Positions 18,071 to 28,234 of a stretch of 64,000 nucleotides of DNA are shown here, piece by piece. Made by a program: the position numbers and the translations under genes. The notes under the pieces were generated by a model that saw only the letters and a list, made by a program, of their open reading frames with translations, did no database searches and had not been told where the DNA came from. Each line of letters starts with the position of its first letter. Within the stretch, counting starts at the first letter, position 1. The stretch spans positions 558,001 through 622,000 of the forward strand of contig NZ_SGNY01000003.1 of NCBI RefSeq assembly GCF_007002745.1, read 5' to 3'. This DNA comes from Martinezella rhizogenes (lineage in GTDB: Bacteria; Pseudomonadota; Alphaproteobacteria; Rhizobiales; Rhizobiaceae).

Positions 18071-19357
18071 CTAAAACCTGTCTCGCAACGCATACCAGGA
18101 AAGCGCCAGGAAAAGCAGCGGCGCGCGCAGTGACGCTCCGCCGGGGAAGGAGGGCACCTTCAGGCGCGCGAAGGGTGCCAGCATGTCCTGTTTGCCGAGT
18201 ACGAGATCGGCATAGAGCTTGCCGCAATAATTCGACAGCATCACCCCATGACCGGAATAACCGCCGATGGAGGTGACGCCGGGCATGACTTCGCGCACGA
18301 ACACCTGTCGCGGCAGGGTGATGCCGACGGAGCCACCCCAGGAATGGGTGATGTCGATATTTTTCAGCGCGGGATAGATTTCCGCTATCTGCCGGCGAAT
18401 ATGGGTGGAAATGTCGCGCGGCGTATCGGCCGTATAGGCCTCACGTCCGCCGAACAGCAGACGGTTGTCGGCCGTCTTGCGGAAATAGCGCACCACGAAA
18501 CGCGAATCCGCCACGGCTTCCCGGCCTGGGATGATGTCGGGAAACGCATCGAGAGGCGCTGTTGCGCCAATGAAGGAGCGGATCGGCATGATATGGGCGG
18601 CCGTTACCGGCTCCAGATTGCCGATATAGGCATTGGTCGCGATCAGTACCTTTGTCGCCGTCAGATTGCCGAAGGGTGTTTCGATGATCGTTTTGCCGCC
18701 GGACTGGCGGATGGATTTCGCCGGCGTCATTTCATGGACGGCGGCACCCGCAGCTTTCGCCGCCTTCGCCAGCCCGACCAGTAGCTTCAACGGATGGATA
18801 TGGCCGGTGCCGGTATCGCGCGTGCCGCCGAAATAATGGGTGGAGCCGACACGTTTGCGCGCTTCGCCCCGTTCCATGTAGGAAATATGCGGATAGCCGT
18901 AGCGATTGTTCATCGCATCGACGCTTTTGCGATAGTCGTCCTCGTAAGCGGCCTTGTGCGCCACATAAAGCTGTCCCGGCAGATATTCCATGTCGATGCC
19001 GCGATTGACGGCGAAGCTGCGCACGTAGTTCTTGGCATCCTCGGCAATATCGAACAGCAGCTTGGATTGCTCAAAGCCGATCTCATGTTCCATCTCGTCG
19101 GGAAACGAGCGCTGGCCGGTGCCGAACTGGCCGCCATTGCGGCCGGACGCGCCATCGCCGAACCGATGCGCTTCGATGAGGGCGACGGAGACGCCATTTT
19201 CGGCGAGGTTACAGGCGGCCTGAAGACCGGTGTAGCCGCCGCCGATAATCGCGACGTCCACTTCTTTCGATCCGTCGAGAGCGGGATAGTCCGGCCGCTC
19301 ACCGACGGTTGCCTGATACCAGGAAATTCCGGGCGCAATCGGGCTTTGCCATGTCAT
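18071..19357 (-). CDS. FAD-dependent amine oxidoreductase, PuuB-like (gamma-glutamylputrescine oxidase)
   Basis: A 428-residue DAO-family flavoprotein. The Rossmann motif 'VDVAIIGGGYTGLQAACNLA' is at residues 33-52 and a C-terminal 'GGYSGHGVMLSNYCGKL' contributes to FAD binding. The start is typical of PuuB/OrdL proteins. PuuB oxidises gamma-glutamylputrescine to the aldehyde. It lies 14 bases downstream of a PuuA-like glutamylpolyamine synthetase gene, which strongly supports this role, although other amine substrates are possible. The last 20 residues are hydrophobic with an aromatic end, which is unusual. Confidence 0.82.
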   Translation of the reverse strand: MTWQSPIAPGISWYQATVGERPDYPALDGSKEVDVAIIGGGYTGLQAACNLAENGVSVALIEAHRFGDGASGRNGGQFGTGQRSFPDEMEHEIGFEQSKLLFDIAEDAKNYVRSFAVNRGIDMEYLPGQLYVAHKAAYEDDYRKSVDAMNNRYGYPHISYMERGEARKRVGSTHYFGGTRDTGTGHIHPLKLLVGLAKAAKAAGAAVHEMTPAKSIRQSGGKTIIETPFGNLTATKVLIATNAYIGNLEPVTAAHIMPIRSFIGATAPLDAFPDIIPGREAVADSRFVVRYFRKTADNRLLFGGREAYTADTPRDISTHIRRQIAEIYPALKNIDITHSWGGSVGITLPRQVFVREVMPGVTSIGGYSGHGVMLSNYCGKLYADLVLGKQDMLAPFARLKVPSFPGGASLRAPLLFLALSWYALRDRF

Positions 19358-19371
19358 GCTTTAACAACCCC

Positions 19372-20763
19372 TCACACGTTGAGAAGCAGGAATTCCCGCT
19401 CCCAGGGGCTGATAACCTGCATGAAGGTCTCGAATTCCCCGCGTTTCAGGCCGGCATAGAGGCCGACAAATTCGTGGCCGAACACCCGGTCGAACTGCTC
19501 TTCGCCTTCCAGCAGCGCCACAGCCTCAAGCAGGCCACGCGGCAGGTCGATGGAGCCTTCATTGGCCGTCTCGGCGGTCGGTTCGGTCGGCTCGATATTG
19601 TTGACGATGCCAAGCCAGCCGCAGCCGAGTGACGCGGCAAGCGCGAGATAAGGATTGGCGTCGGAACTCGGCAGTCGGTTTTCGACACGGCGCGCCTGCG
19701 GGCTGGAAATCGGCACCCGGAAGGCGGTCGTGCGGTTGTCGTAACCCCAGGCATTGTTGACCGGGCAGGCCATGTCTGGCGTCAGGCGACGATAGGAATT
19801 CACGTAGGGCGCGAGCATAACCAGTGCATTCGGCACATAACGCTGCATGCCGCCCACGAAGGAGAAGAACTCCTTGGAGGGGCCGCCATCCTTGTTCGAG
19901 AAAATATTGCGGCCGCTGTCGATCTCCACCACCGACTGGTGGATATGCATGGCCGAACCCGGCTGGCCCTGCATCGGCTTGGCCATGAAGGTGGCGTAGA
20001 TGCCGTGCTTCAGCGCCGCCTCGCGGATGGTGCGCTTGAACAGGAATACCTGGTCGGCAAGCTGGATCGGGTCGCCATGGCGCAGGTTGATTTCCAGCTG
20101 CGCCGGGCCTTCCTCATGGATCAGCGTGTCGATCTCGAGACCCTGTTTTTCCGAGAAGTGATAGATGTCGTCGATCAGTTCGTCGAACTCGTTGATGCCG
20201 GCAATCGAATAGCTCTGCCCGCCGACGATCGACCGGCCGGAGCGCCCCTTCGGCGGATGCAGCGGATAGTCCGGGTCGTCGTTCATGGCGACGAGATAAA
20301 ATTCGATTTCCGGCGCAACCACCGGCTTCCAGCCCTTTTCGGTATAGAGCGAAAGCACGTTCTTCAAAACGTTGCGCGGCGTGTAGGGAACGAAATTGCC
20401 CTCGGCATCCACCACATCGCAGATCACCTGCGCGGTCGGGTCGCTCTCCCACGGCACGACGGACAGGGTGGAAAGATCAGGCACCAGCTTCAGGTCGCTG
20501 TCGCGCGGCTCATAACGGAAATTCGCCGTCTCGTCAGGGTATTCGCCTGATATCGTATGGCGATAGAGCGCGGATGGCAGGGCGAGCGATGTGTCACCCG
20601 TGAATTTCGCCGTCGGCATCATCTTGCCGCGTGCAACGCCGGCAAGATCGGGCGTGATGCATTCGATATCCTCGATACCGCGCGCCCGCAGCCATTGCGC
20701 GGCTTCGCGCCAGGAGGAAACGCCACGGGTTGAGGAAAGGTCGAGGGGAGGTGTCTTTGCCAT
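19372..20763 (-). CDS. Glutamine synthetase-family gamma-glutamylpolyamine synthetase, PuuA-like
   Basis: A 463-residue class I glutamine synthetase-like enzyme. It has the metal-binding 'PEIEFYL', the active-site 'HEEGPAQLEINL', 'GSAMHIHQS' and 'NRTTAFRVP', but no GlnA adenylylation-loop Tyr context. This type ligates glutamate to putrescine or related amines with ATP. Adjacent PuuB makes putrescine catabolism the best guess. In-frame ATGs at 20808, 20790 and 20763 all lack a strong ribosome site; 20763 is chosen because the conserved sequence starts just after it. It is divergent from the flavoprotein gene at 20932. Confidence 0.82.
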   Translation of the reverse strand: MAKTPPLDLSSTRGVSSWREAAQWLRARGIEDIECITPDLAGVARGKMMPTAKFTGDTSLALPSALYRHTISGEYPDETANFRYEPRDSDLKLVPDLSTLSVVPWESDPTAQVICDVVDAEGNFVPYTPRNVLKNVLSLYTEKGWKPVVAPEIEFYLVAMNDDPDYPLHPPKGRSGRSIVGGQSYSIAGINEFDELIDDIYHFSEKQGLEIDTLIHEEGPAQLEINLRHGDPIQLADQVFLFKRTIREAALKHGIYATFMAKPMQGQPGSAMHIHQSVVEIDSGRNIFSNKDGGPSKEFFSFVGGMQRYVPNALVMLAPYVNSYRRLTPDMACPVNNAWGYDNRTTAFRVPISSPQARRVENRLPSSDANPYLALAASLGCGWLGIVNNIEPTEPTAETANEGSIDLPRGLLEAVALLEGEEQFDRVFGHEFVGLYAGLKRGEFETFMQVISPWEREFLLLNV

Positions 20764-20931
20764 GGTTGCCTGTTTCTTCGGGCGGAGCATGGTTTTCTTC
20801 GGGGGCATGTATCACCGGGTCTGTGTTTCGACTGGCGCCATCATAACCGTAGTTTGGCAATTGGCGAGGGGGAAAGCGCCATTGACAATGGGCGGCACTT
20901 CGAAAAGAGGAAAGGAAACGGATCGGATGGA

Positions 20932-22116
20932 ATGATGACAGAGAAATGTGACGTGCTGATTTTGGGGGCGGGCGCCGCCGGCATGATGTGCGCCATCCGC
21001 GCCGGTCAGCGCGGCCGCTCCGTCATCATTCTTGACCATGCCAGGGCGCCGGGGGAGAAAATCCGCATCTCCGGCGGCGGCCGCTGCAATTTCACCAATA
21101 TCCATGCCGGGCCGAAGAATTATCTCTCCGCCAACCCGCATTTCGCCAAATCCGCGCTAGCCCGGTATACGCCGCGCGATTTCATTGCACTGGTGGAAAA
21201 ACACCGCATCGCCTGGCATGAAAAGACGCTCGGCCAGCTGTTTTGTGATGACAGCGCCAAGGACATTATCCGCATGCTGCTTGGCGAAATGCAGGCGGTG
21301 AATGCGAAGCTGCGGCTCGAAACTGCCGTCTCGACCGTTGCCTATGATGGTGGGCGTTTTCGCGTGACCACGTCTGGCGGCGTCATCGAGGCCGAAAGCC
21401 TTGTCGTGGCGACAGGCGGCAAGTCGATCCCGAAAATGGGCGCGACGGGTTTTGCCTATCAGATCGCCGAACAATTCGGCCTCAAACTCATCGAAACGCG
21501 TCCCGGCCTGGTGCCGCTGACGCTCGATCCCGCAGCGCTTGAAAGGCTGAGCCCGCTTGCCGGTGTCGCGGTTCCAGCTGAAATTTCGCACGGCAAGACG
21601 GCTTTCAACGAAGCACTGCTGTTCACCCATCGCGGTTTGAGTGGTCCCTCGATCCTGCAAATTTCCTCCTATTGGCGGGAGGGTGATGTCATCCGTCTGA
21701 AACTGGAGCCGGGGCGCGATATTGTTGCGTTGCTGAAAGAGGCTAAACAGAAGAACGGCCGTCAGTCCGCGCAAACTGCTCTCGCAGAAATCCTGCCGAA
21801 ACGGCTCGCTCAGCATGTGGTCGAACAATCCGGCCTGATCGGCAATCTCGCCGATATGTCCGAAAAGGCTCTTACAAAGCTGGCCGCACAGGTGCAGGAC
21901 TGGCAGATCAAGCCTGCCGGTTCGGAAGGTTATCGCACGGCGGAAGTCACGCTCGGCGGTGTGGACACGACCGGCCTCGATTCCCGTAGCATGGCGGCGA
22001 AATCGGTCGCCGGCCTCTATTTCATCGGCGAATGTGTTGATGTTACCGGTTGGCTCGGCGGTTATAATTTCCAGTGGGCCTGGGCCTCCGGGCAGGCGGC
22101 GGGCGAATTCGCCTGA
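20932..22116 (+). CDS. HI0933/YhiN-family FAD-dependent oxidoreductase
   Basis: A 394-residue flavoprotein of the HI0933 family. 'CDVLILGAGAAGMMCAIRAG' is the FAD-binding Rossmann motif, 'GGGRCNFTN' the family hallmark, 'ATGGKSIPKMGATG' the second nucleotide-contact region, and 'GECVDVTGWLGGYNFQWAWA' the C-terminal signature. The physiological substrate of the family is not established. Start choice: two adjacent ATGs at 20932 and 20935, preceded by a purine-rich AGAGGAAAGGAAA; the longer reading from 20854 has a non-conserved tail. Confidence 0.88.
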   Translation: MMTEKCDVLILGAGAAGMMCAIRAGQRGRSVIILDHARAPGEKIRISGGGRCNFTNIHAGPKNYLSANPHFAKSALARYTPRDFIALVEKHRIAWHEKTLGQLFCDDSAKDIIRMLLGEMQAVNAKLRLETAVSTVAYDGGRFRVTTSGGVIEAESLVVATGGKSIPKMGATGFAYQIAEQFGLKLIETRPGLVPLTLDPAALERLSPLAGVAVPAEISHGKTAFNEALLFTHRGLSGPSILQISSYWREGDVIRLKLEPGRDIVALLKEAKQKNGRQSAQTALAEILPKRLAQHVVEQSGLIGNLADMSEKALTKLAAQVQDWQIKPAGSEGYRTAEVTLGGVDTTGLDSRSMAAKSVAGLYFIGECVDVTGWLGGYNFQWAWASGQAAGEFA

Positions 22117-22127
22117 AACCGCGCCCA

Positions 22128-22142
22128 TTAACACCTTGTTAA
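22128..22142. promoter_or_regulatory. TTAA-N7-TTAA site, possible CtrA box
   Basis: TTAACACCTTGTTAA matches the CtrA spacing TTAA-N7-TTAA, but the base after the second half is T on both strands rather than C. It is also the centre of an inverted repeat ATTAAC-N5-GTTAAT, so another dimeric regulator is possible. It lies 131 bases upstream of the small membrane-protein gene at 22273. Confidence 0.4.
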
Positions 22143-22227
22143 TGGACACCGAGTCATCCTGAGTGAATGCCAGCAAAGCCGGGTTACTCAAGTGATCCCG
22201 CTATACATGAAGTCATGCTGGAGGCTC

Positions 22228-22575
22228 TTAACAGGGCATGGGTCGGTTGAGTTTTTCGTCAGGAGCCCGCGCATGAACAGATCCGCACATCGCCGCCCTC
22301 GCGCCATTGCCATCGCCCGCGCCGAAAGCGAGAGCCGGCAGCTGGCTCTTCGACTGACCGTCATCGCCGCCGGCGCTATCGCGACCCTGATCGCCCTCTT
22401 TTACTGATCGGCGGCCCTTCGCCTTCATCAAGCCGAAAAGAGCGCTGAAAAACCGCGATGGGCGCGATGCCTGCGCCATATCGGCATAAAATTTCTCTTC
22501 CTGCTGAATGACCTCGCGCCGTGTGCGCGGCTGCTGGTTTTCGATGATGGCCCGGGCTGCAAAAATCGCGTGCAT
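22228..22575 (-). CDS. Small protein of unknown function, antisense-overlapping
   Basis: A 115-residue open frame with a good ribosome site (GAGGAG a few bases before the ATG at 22575). The first 55 residues look protein-like: a hydrophobic 'MHAIFAARAII' start, then a charged helix 'TRREVIQQEEKFYADMAQA' and 'RFFSALFGLMKAKGRR'. The remainder is Gly/Ala-rich and runs entirely antisense to the 44-residue gene at 22273. No family is recognised. It is divergent from the LysR gene at 22661 and may be its target. Confidence 0.5.
   Translation of the reverse strand: MHAIFAARAIIENQQPRTRREVIQQEEKFYADMAQASRPSRFFSALFGLMKAKGRRSVKEGDQGRDSAGGDDGQSKSQLPALAFGAGDGNGARAAMCGSVHARAPDEKLNRPMPC
22273..22407 (+). 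CDS. 44-residue membrane peptide
   Basis: A short gene with AGGAG seven bases before its ATG. The product has a basic, Arg-rich N-half ('RSAHRRPRAIAIARAES') and one C-terminal membrane helix ('LTVIAAGAIATLIALFY'), ending right after the helix. That is a common plan for small inner-membrane proteins. It has no recognised family. It lies wholly within the antisense gene 22228-22575, so at least one of the two ends differently or they truly overlap. Confidence 0.5.
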   Translation: MNRSAHRRPRAIAIARAESESRQLALRLTVIAAGAIATLIALFY

Positions 22576-22660
22576 GTCACTCTCCTCGTAATGCGGAGGG
22601 CCATGATGCGCGCCGTTTTTTGATTTATCTGCGCAAGAAAATGCGCTACGTTTTTCACCA

Positions 22661-23533
22661 ATGAAAAACGTCACATGGGATTCCTATCAGCTTTTCCTTA
22701 ATGTGTCACGCAGCGGCGGTCTGACGGGTGCCGCTGCGCTGACGGGTTTGAGCCCGGCAACCGTCGGGCGGCGCATGGTCGAGCTGGAGGAGCGCATTGG
22801 CAAGGCCCTGTTCCAGCGCAGCCAGACGGGATACGCCCTGACGGCGGATGGCCGCGCATTGTTCGACCGGCTTCAGGCAATGGAGCATGCAGCGAAGGAC
22901 ATCGAAGGATGGCAGAAGGCGTCATCGGCCTCTTCCGTCGTGCGCATTGCCGTTGGCACCTGGAACGCCTGGCTGCTGACCGGGAACTTCTCCGCCATCT
23001 GTACGGATCGTGATGATTTCCGCATCGATCTCTTCATTGCGGAACAGAGGGCGTCCCTGGCCCATCGCGAAAACGACATCGGTATCCGCGCTTTCGAGCC
23101 GCAGGAAAAGAACCTTGCCGCCATCAAGACGGGGGAGGTGGCCTATGCGCCCTACAGATTGCGCAACGCAACTGCATCGGTTGCCGACCGCTTATTGGCA
23201 GTGACGGACGAAAACGCCATTTCCGCCTATCTGCGCTGGCCGCACGAAAACCGTAGTGGTGATATCGTGGTAACGGTGAACCGGCCAACCGCGCTTCTTG
23301 ATCTGGTGCTATCAGGGGCAGGCGTCGCCGTTCTCCCCTGTTTCGTCGGCGATGCGGATGCACGGCTCACACGCGAGGGCGGCGAGATCGAACCTCTCCG
23401 CCATAATCAGTGGATCGTCATGAACAATGACGATCGCCACCGCCGCGATATACGGACGGTGGCGGACCGGATGACCCGTCTGATCAAGGGGCATTCCGAT
23501 TTATATGCCGGACGCAAGAGTCGTCCGGCGTAA
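22661..23533 (+). CDS. LysR-family transcriptional regulator
   Basis: A 290-residue LysR-type regulator. The winged helix-turn-helix is at residues 5-62 ('GLTGAAALTGLSPATVGRRM' with 'LEERIGKALFQRS'), followed by a shorter-than-usual effector domain from about residue 90. Relatives of this AmpR/GcvA-like subtype sense small molecules, but the ligand is not evident. It is divergent from the small gene at 22575, with 85 bases between them, the usual layout for a LysR regulator and its target. Confidence 0.85.
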   Translation: MKNVTWDSYQLFLNVSRSGGLTGAAALTGLSPATVGRRMVELEERIGKALFQRSQTGYALTADGRALFDRLQAMEHAAKDIEGWQKASSASSVVRIAVGTWNAWLLTGNFSAICTDRDDFRIDLFIAEQRASLAHRENDIGIRAFEPQEKNLAAIKTGEVAYAPYRLRNATASVADRLLAVTDENAISAYLRWPHENRSGDIVVTVNRPTALLDLVLSGAGVAVLPCFVGDADARLTREGGEIEPLRHNQWIVMNNDDRHRRDIRTVADRMTRLIKGHSDLYAGRKSRPA

Positions 23534-23548
23534 AGGGGTGGGGCCGTT

Positions 23549-23803
23549 TCAGGCCGCAGCGCCCTGCGCGACGATGACCGGGATCAGCAGATCGCCCCAG
23601 TTGCCGCCGCCGCCATGGTGGCGGGCCGAGCGGACCAGCTCGACGGAAACACCCGCCTCAACGGCTTTCATGACGGCCTGGTTAAGGCGGTGCAGATCAT
23701 TGGCCAGCATGCGGATGGCGGCTTGCTGATCCTGCGTCATGGCGGAGGACTGCTCCTCGGCGCGTTCCTTGACGTGGGTCTTGATGGGGTTGTGGGCATT
23801 CAT
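23549..23803 (-). CDS. Small hypothetical protein downstream of aceA
   Basis: An 84-residue soluble protein, mainly predicted helix ('KTHVKERAEEQSSAMTQDQQ' onward), with a Gly/His patch 'RHHGGGGNWGDLL' near the end. GAGAGGAG precedes the ATG at 23803. It follows aceA on the same strand after 84 bases that contain an imperfect hairpin (about 23852-23875), so it may be partly cotranscribed. No family is recognised; a function linked to the glyoxylate shunt would be guesswork. Confidence 0.55.
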   Translation of the reverse strand: MNAHNPIKTHVKERAEEQSSAMTQDQQAAIRMLANDLHRLNQAVMKAVEAGVSVELVRSARHHGGGGNWGDLLIPVIVAQGAAA

Positions 23804-23887
23804 GGCATTTCTCCTCTCTTTATTGGTCGGGGTTCTTGATCCGGTTTGCAAGCCCTTCCCGAAATCGGAAAGGGCCGTTTTACCTGT

Positions 23888-25177
<1,290 letters not shown>

Positions 25178-25255
25178 ACTTCTCTCTCCCATGACAAATG
25201 CAGTTTCGGAAACGGCTTGCTTTCGATTTCATGAGCGCCGTTCGATGTGACTACA

Positions 25256-25394
25256 TTTACATTTTTCCAGATTTGCGCGCCAGAACAAACATAAAAACAG
25301 TGACTTGAAAGAGGTTATCCTGTAGGATGCATGACAGGGTGGAGCTGTAAAATTGTAAATTTTGTAAAAGACTTTAAGTCGACGATTTTGTAAC
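25256..25394. promoter_or_regulatory. Cluster of TGTAAA elements between aceA and its likely regulator
   Basis: TGTAAA occurs at 25346, 25354 and 25363 with 8-9 base spacing, TGTAAC at 25389 and the reverse form TTTACA at 25256-25261. The spacing and position in a divergent promoter region suggest binding sites for the regulator at 25433, but this is not proven by sequence. Confidence 0.45.
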
Positions 25395-25432
25395 AGGCTT
25401 GTATGAGTTGACGTGGATGGAGGGGCGACACT

Positions 25433-26848
25433 GTGTCGGAAAACAAGATTTTTGCTGGCCCACGCGTGCGCCGCATACGCAATGGTCTCGCGCTGACGCA
25501 GACCGCCATGGCCGAGGCGCTGGCGATCTCGCCGTCCTATCTCAATCTCATCGAGCGCAACCAGCGGCCGCTCACCGTGCAGCTGCTGCTGAAACTCGCC
25601 TCCGTTTACAAGGTCGATCTGGATGACCTGCAAGGCGAAAGCGCCGGTTCCGCCGGGCAGCTGCGCGAGGTTTTTGCCGATCCGTTGCTTGCGGGCGAGG
25701 TACCGTCGCCGCAGGAACTGATCGAAGTCGCCGATGCTGCGCCCAATGCCGCAAGCGGTGTCCTCAAGCTTTACCGGGCCTATCGGGAGCAGGCGCAACG
25801 CCTTTCCGACCTCTCCGATCTCCTGGCGCGCGAGGGGCATGAGACGGCGCTTTCCTCCACCCGCCTGCCGATCGATGAAGTACGGCACGTCTTTGAAAAC
25901 CGGCCGGCCTATTTCCACACCATCGATGCGTCGGCGGAAGAACTCCACAAACAATTGTCATCAGGCGATGATCTCGCCTCCGGTCTGCGCGCATGGCTCC
26001 AGAAAAACCACGGCATCGTCGTCAGAACCCTGCCGGTCCATGCCATGCCCAATCTGCGGCGGCGTTACGATCGCCATTCCATGCGGCTGTTTTTATCCGA
26101 GCGCCTGTCGCAGCCGGATCAGCTGAGGGAAATGGCTATGGAGACCTGTCTTCTGGCGCTTCGCGAAGAGATCGGTGCGGAATTGGAGGCGCTTGGCCTG
26201 AAGGGCGAGGAAGCGCGGCGCATCGCCCGTTTTGAACTGGCGCGTTATGCCGCCCATGCGCTGATGATGCCCTATGGTGCATTCCTTGCCGCCGCCCAGC
26301 GCGCAAAATATGACCTTGAGGTTTTGCGATCGCGCTTCAATGTGTCGTTTGAACAGGCTGCCAACCGCCTCGTCAGCCTGCAACGACCGACGGCTGCGGC
26401 AATTCCGTTTTTCCTGATGGAGATAGACAATGCCGGCAACAGGTTCCGCCTCGCAGGCGCCGGCGGTTTTCCAAGGGCGCGTTTCGGTGGGCTCTGTCCA
26501 CGGCTCAATATCCATGCAGCCTTCGCCCAGCCGGGGCAGGTGCTGGTGGAAGCGGTGGAAATGCCTGATGGTGACGCCTTTCTCACTGTTTCGCGCACAC
26601 TCGAAGGCCCGCAGGCGGGTTTTGGCGAAAGGGTAAGGCGCACGGCCGTGCTGGTCGGCTGCGATCTCGCTCAGGCGGGAGAGACGGTCTATGGTCCCGC
26701 CGCCTCGGGTGCTGCGCCTGTCACCGTCGGTCCCTCCTGCCGGCTGTGCGAAAGGCAGGGCTGTCTGTCGCGGGCCGAAGCACCGCTGACGCGGCCCCTG
26801 GGGCTGGATGAAATGGTCACCGGTCTCAGTGTTTTCGACTTCCAGTAG
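25433..26848 (+). CDS. RamB/ScfR-like XRE regulator, probable regulator of aceA
   Basis: A 471-residue regulator: an XRE helix-turn-helix at about residues 8-65 ('LTQTAMAEALAISPSYLNLI'), a middle region related to IrrE/M78 peptidases (about 150-300), and a C-terminal domain ending in a Cys cluster 'CRLCERQGC' found in short-chain fatty-acid regulators. The HExxH zinc motif of active M78 peptidases is not present ('RFELARYAAHAL' stands there). The start is GTG with GGAGGGG upstream. RamB controls glyoxylate-shunt genes in corynebacteria, and the divergent placement next to aceA suggests the same here. Confidence 0.8.
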   Translation: MSENKIFAGPRVRRIRNGLALTQTAMAEALAISPSYLNLIERNQRPLTVQLLLKLASVYKVDLDDLQGESAGSAGQLREVFADPLLAGEVPSPQELIEVADAAPNAASGVLKLYRAYREQAQRLSDLSDLLAREGHETALSSTRLPIDEVRHVFENRPAYFHTIDASAEELHKQLSSGDDLASGLRAWLQKNHGIVVRTLPVHAMPNLRRRYDRHSMRLFLSERLSQPDQLREMAMETCLLALREEIGAELEALGLKGEEARRIARFELARYAAHALMMPYGAFLAAAQRAKYDLEVLRSRFNVSFEQAANRLVSLQRPTAAAIPFFLMEIDNAGNRFRLAGAGGFPRARFGGLCPRLNIHAAFAQPGQVLVEAVEMPDGDAFLTVSRTLEGPQAGFGERVRRTAVLVGCDLAQAGETVYGPAASGAAPVTVGPSCRLCERQGCLSRAEAPLTRPLGLDEMVTGLSVFDFQ

Positions 26849-27000
26849 GTGTTTCCATTCGCTTTTTTGTGACCGGAAAACATTCGGTTGAAAATGCTGT
26901 GCTGCACATTTCCCGCTTGCTCCCTTTTGTTTTCCTTTCTAGTCTCTCCAAAAAAAGGGGATCACGCTCCCACCGTGAGGATGCGTTAACAGGAGACATC

Positions 27001-28098
27001 ATGAAAAACCGTTCTCTCCGCCTGACCTTGGCTCTCACCACCGCGCTCGTTGCAGCAGGCTCGGCAATGGCCCAGGAGAAGGTCGTCCACGTCTATAACT
27101 GGTCGGATTATATCGACGAATCAGTGCTTGCCGATTTCACCAAGGAAACCGGTATCAAGGTTGTCTATGACGTGTTCGACAGCAACGAGCTTGTGGAAAC
27201 CAAGCTTCTGGCCGGCAGCTCCGGTTATGACGTCGTGGTGCCAACCGGCCCCTTCCTCGCCCGTCAGATCAATGCCGGCGTGTTCCAGAAGCTCGACAAG
27301 TCCAAGTTGCCGAATCTGAAGAACATGTGGCCTGAGGTCTCCGAGCGCCTGGCGAAATACGACCCCGGCAACGAATATGCCGTGAACTACATGTGGGGCA
27401 CCACCGGCATCGGTTATAACGTCGCCAAGGTGAAGGCTGCTCTCGGCGATGTGCCTGTTGATAGCTGGGATGTTCTCTTCAAGCCGGAAAATGCCGAAAA
27501 GCTGAAATCCTGCGGCATCAATATTCTCGATGCGTCGGATGAAACCTTCGCCATTGCCATGAATTATCTCGGCAAGAACCCGGACAGCAAGGAAACGGCC
27601 GATCTGGAAGCGGGCGGCGAGGTCTACTCGAAGATCCGCCCCTATGTGAAGACGTTTAATTCCTCCGCCTATATCGATGAACTCGCGAATGGCGACAGCT
27701 GCATCACCATCGGCTGGTCGGGCGATATCCTGCAGGCGAAAAGCCGCGCGGAAGAAGCCAAGAACGGCGTTGAGGTGAATTACGTCATCCCGAAGGAAGG
27801 CACCTATATGTGGTTCGACAACCTTGCCATCCCGGCGGATGCCAAGAATGTCGAGGAAGCGCATGCCTTCATCAACTATCTGATGCGGCCGGAAGTCATC
27901 GCCAAGGCGTCGAACTACGTTCAATACGCCAATGGCAATCTCGCCTCGCAGGCGCTGATGGATGAGTCGGTTTCGAAAAATCCTGCGGTCTATCCCGATG
28001 CCGAGACGATGAAGAAGCTCTTCACCATCTCGCCTTACGGACCGAAGGAACAGCGTGTGCTGAACCGCGTCTGGACGCAGATAAAGACCGGCAGCTGA
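27001..28098 (+). CDS. potF: Putrescine/polyamine ABC transporter substrate-binding protein PotF
   Basis: A 365-residue periplasmic binding protein of the PotD/PotF family. A signal peptide (residues 1-23, cleavage after AMA) precedes 'VVHVYNWSDYIDESVL', the typical start, and the ligand-contact 'YNWSDY' and 'WSGD' motifs are present. It captures putrescine or related polyamines. The ATG follows AGGAG. It is the first gene of potFGHI and is separated from potG by 136 bases with a strong hairpin. Nearby PuuA/PuuB-like genes could catabolise the imported amines. Confidence 0.92.
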   Translation: MKNRSLRLTLALTTALVAAGSAMAQEKVVHVYNWSDYIDESVLADFTKETGIKVVYDVFDSNELVETKLLAGSSGYDVVVPTGPFLARQINAGVFQKLDKSKLPNLKNMWPEVSERLAKYDPGNEYAVNYMWGTTGIGYNVAKVKAALGDVPVDSWDVLFKPENAEKLKSCGINILDASDETFAIAMNYLGKNPDSKETADLEAGGEVYSKIRPYVKTFNSSAYIDELANGDSCITIGWSGDILQAKSRAEEAKNGVEVNYVIPKEGTYMWFDNLAIPADAKNVEEAHAFINYLMRPEVIAKASNYVQYANGNLASQALMDESVSKNPAVYPDAETMKKLFTISPYGPKEQRVLNRVWTQIKTGS

Positions 28099-28153
28099 CA
28101 TTTCCGTCCGCTGGTTGAGGAACGGCCGGCGGGCCTGTTTCTCTGATAGCTTT

Positions 28154-28179
28154 GCCGGCAGGTCACCTTACCTGCCGGC
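28154..28179 (+). other. Intercistronic hairpin potF-potG
   Basis: Perfect ten-base stem GCCGGCAGGT/ACCTGCCGGC with a six-base loop and no T run, 56 bases after the potF stop. The same design occurs after aglE. Probably protects the binding-protein message or attenuates downstream expression. Confidence 0.75.
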
Positions 28180-28234
28180 GCTGCCCGCCCCGAAGCATCG
28201 ATCGAAAGACCAACGGGATTTGAGGGTAGGGTGA

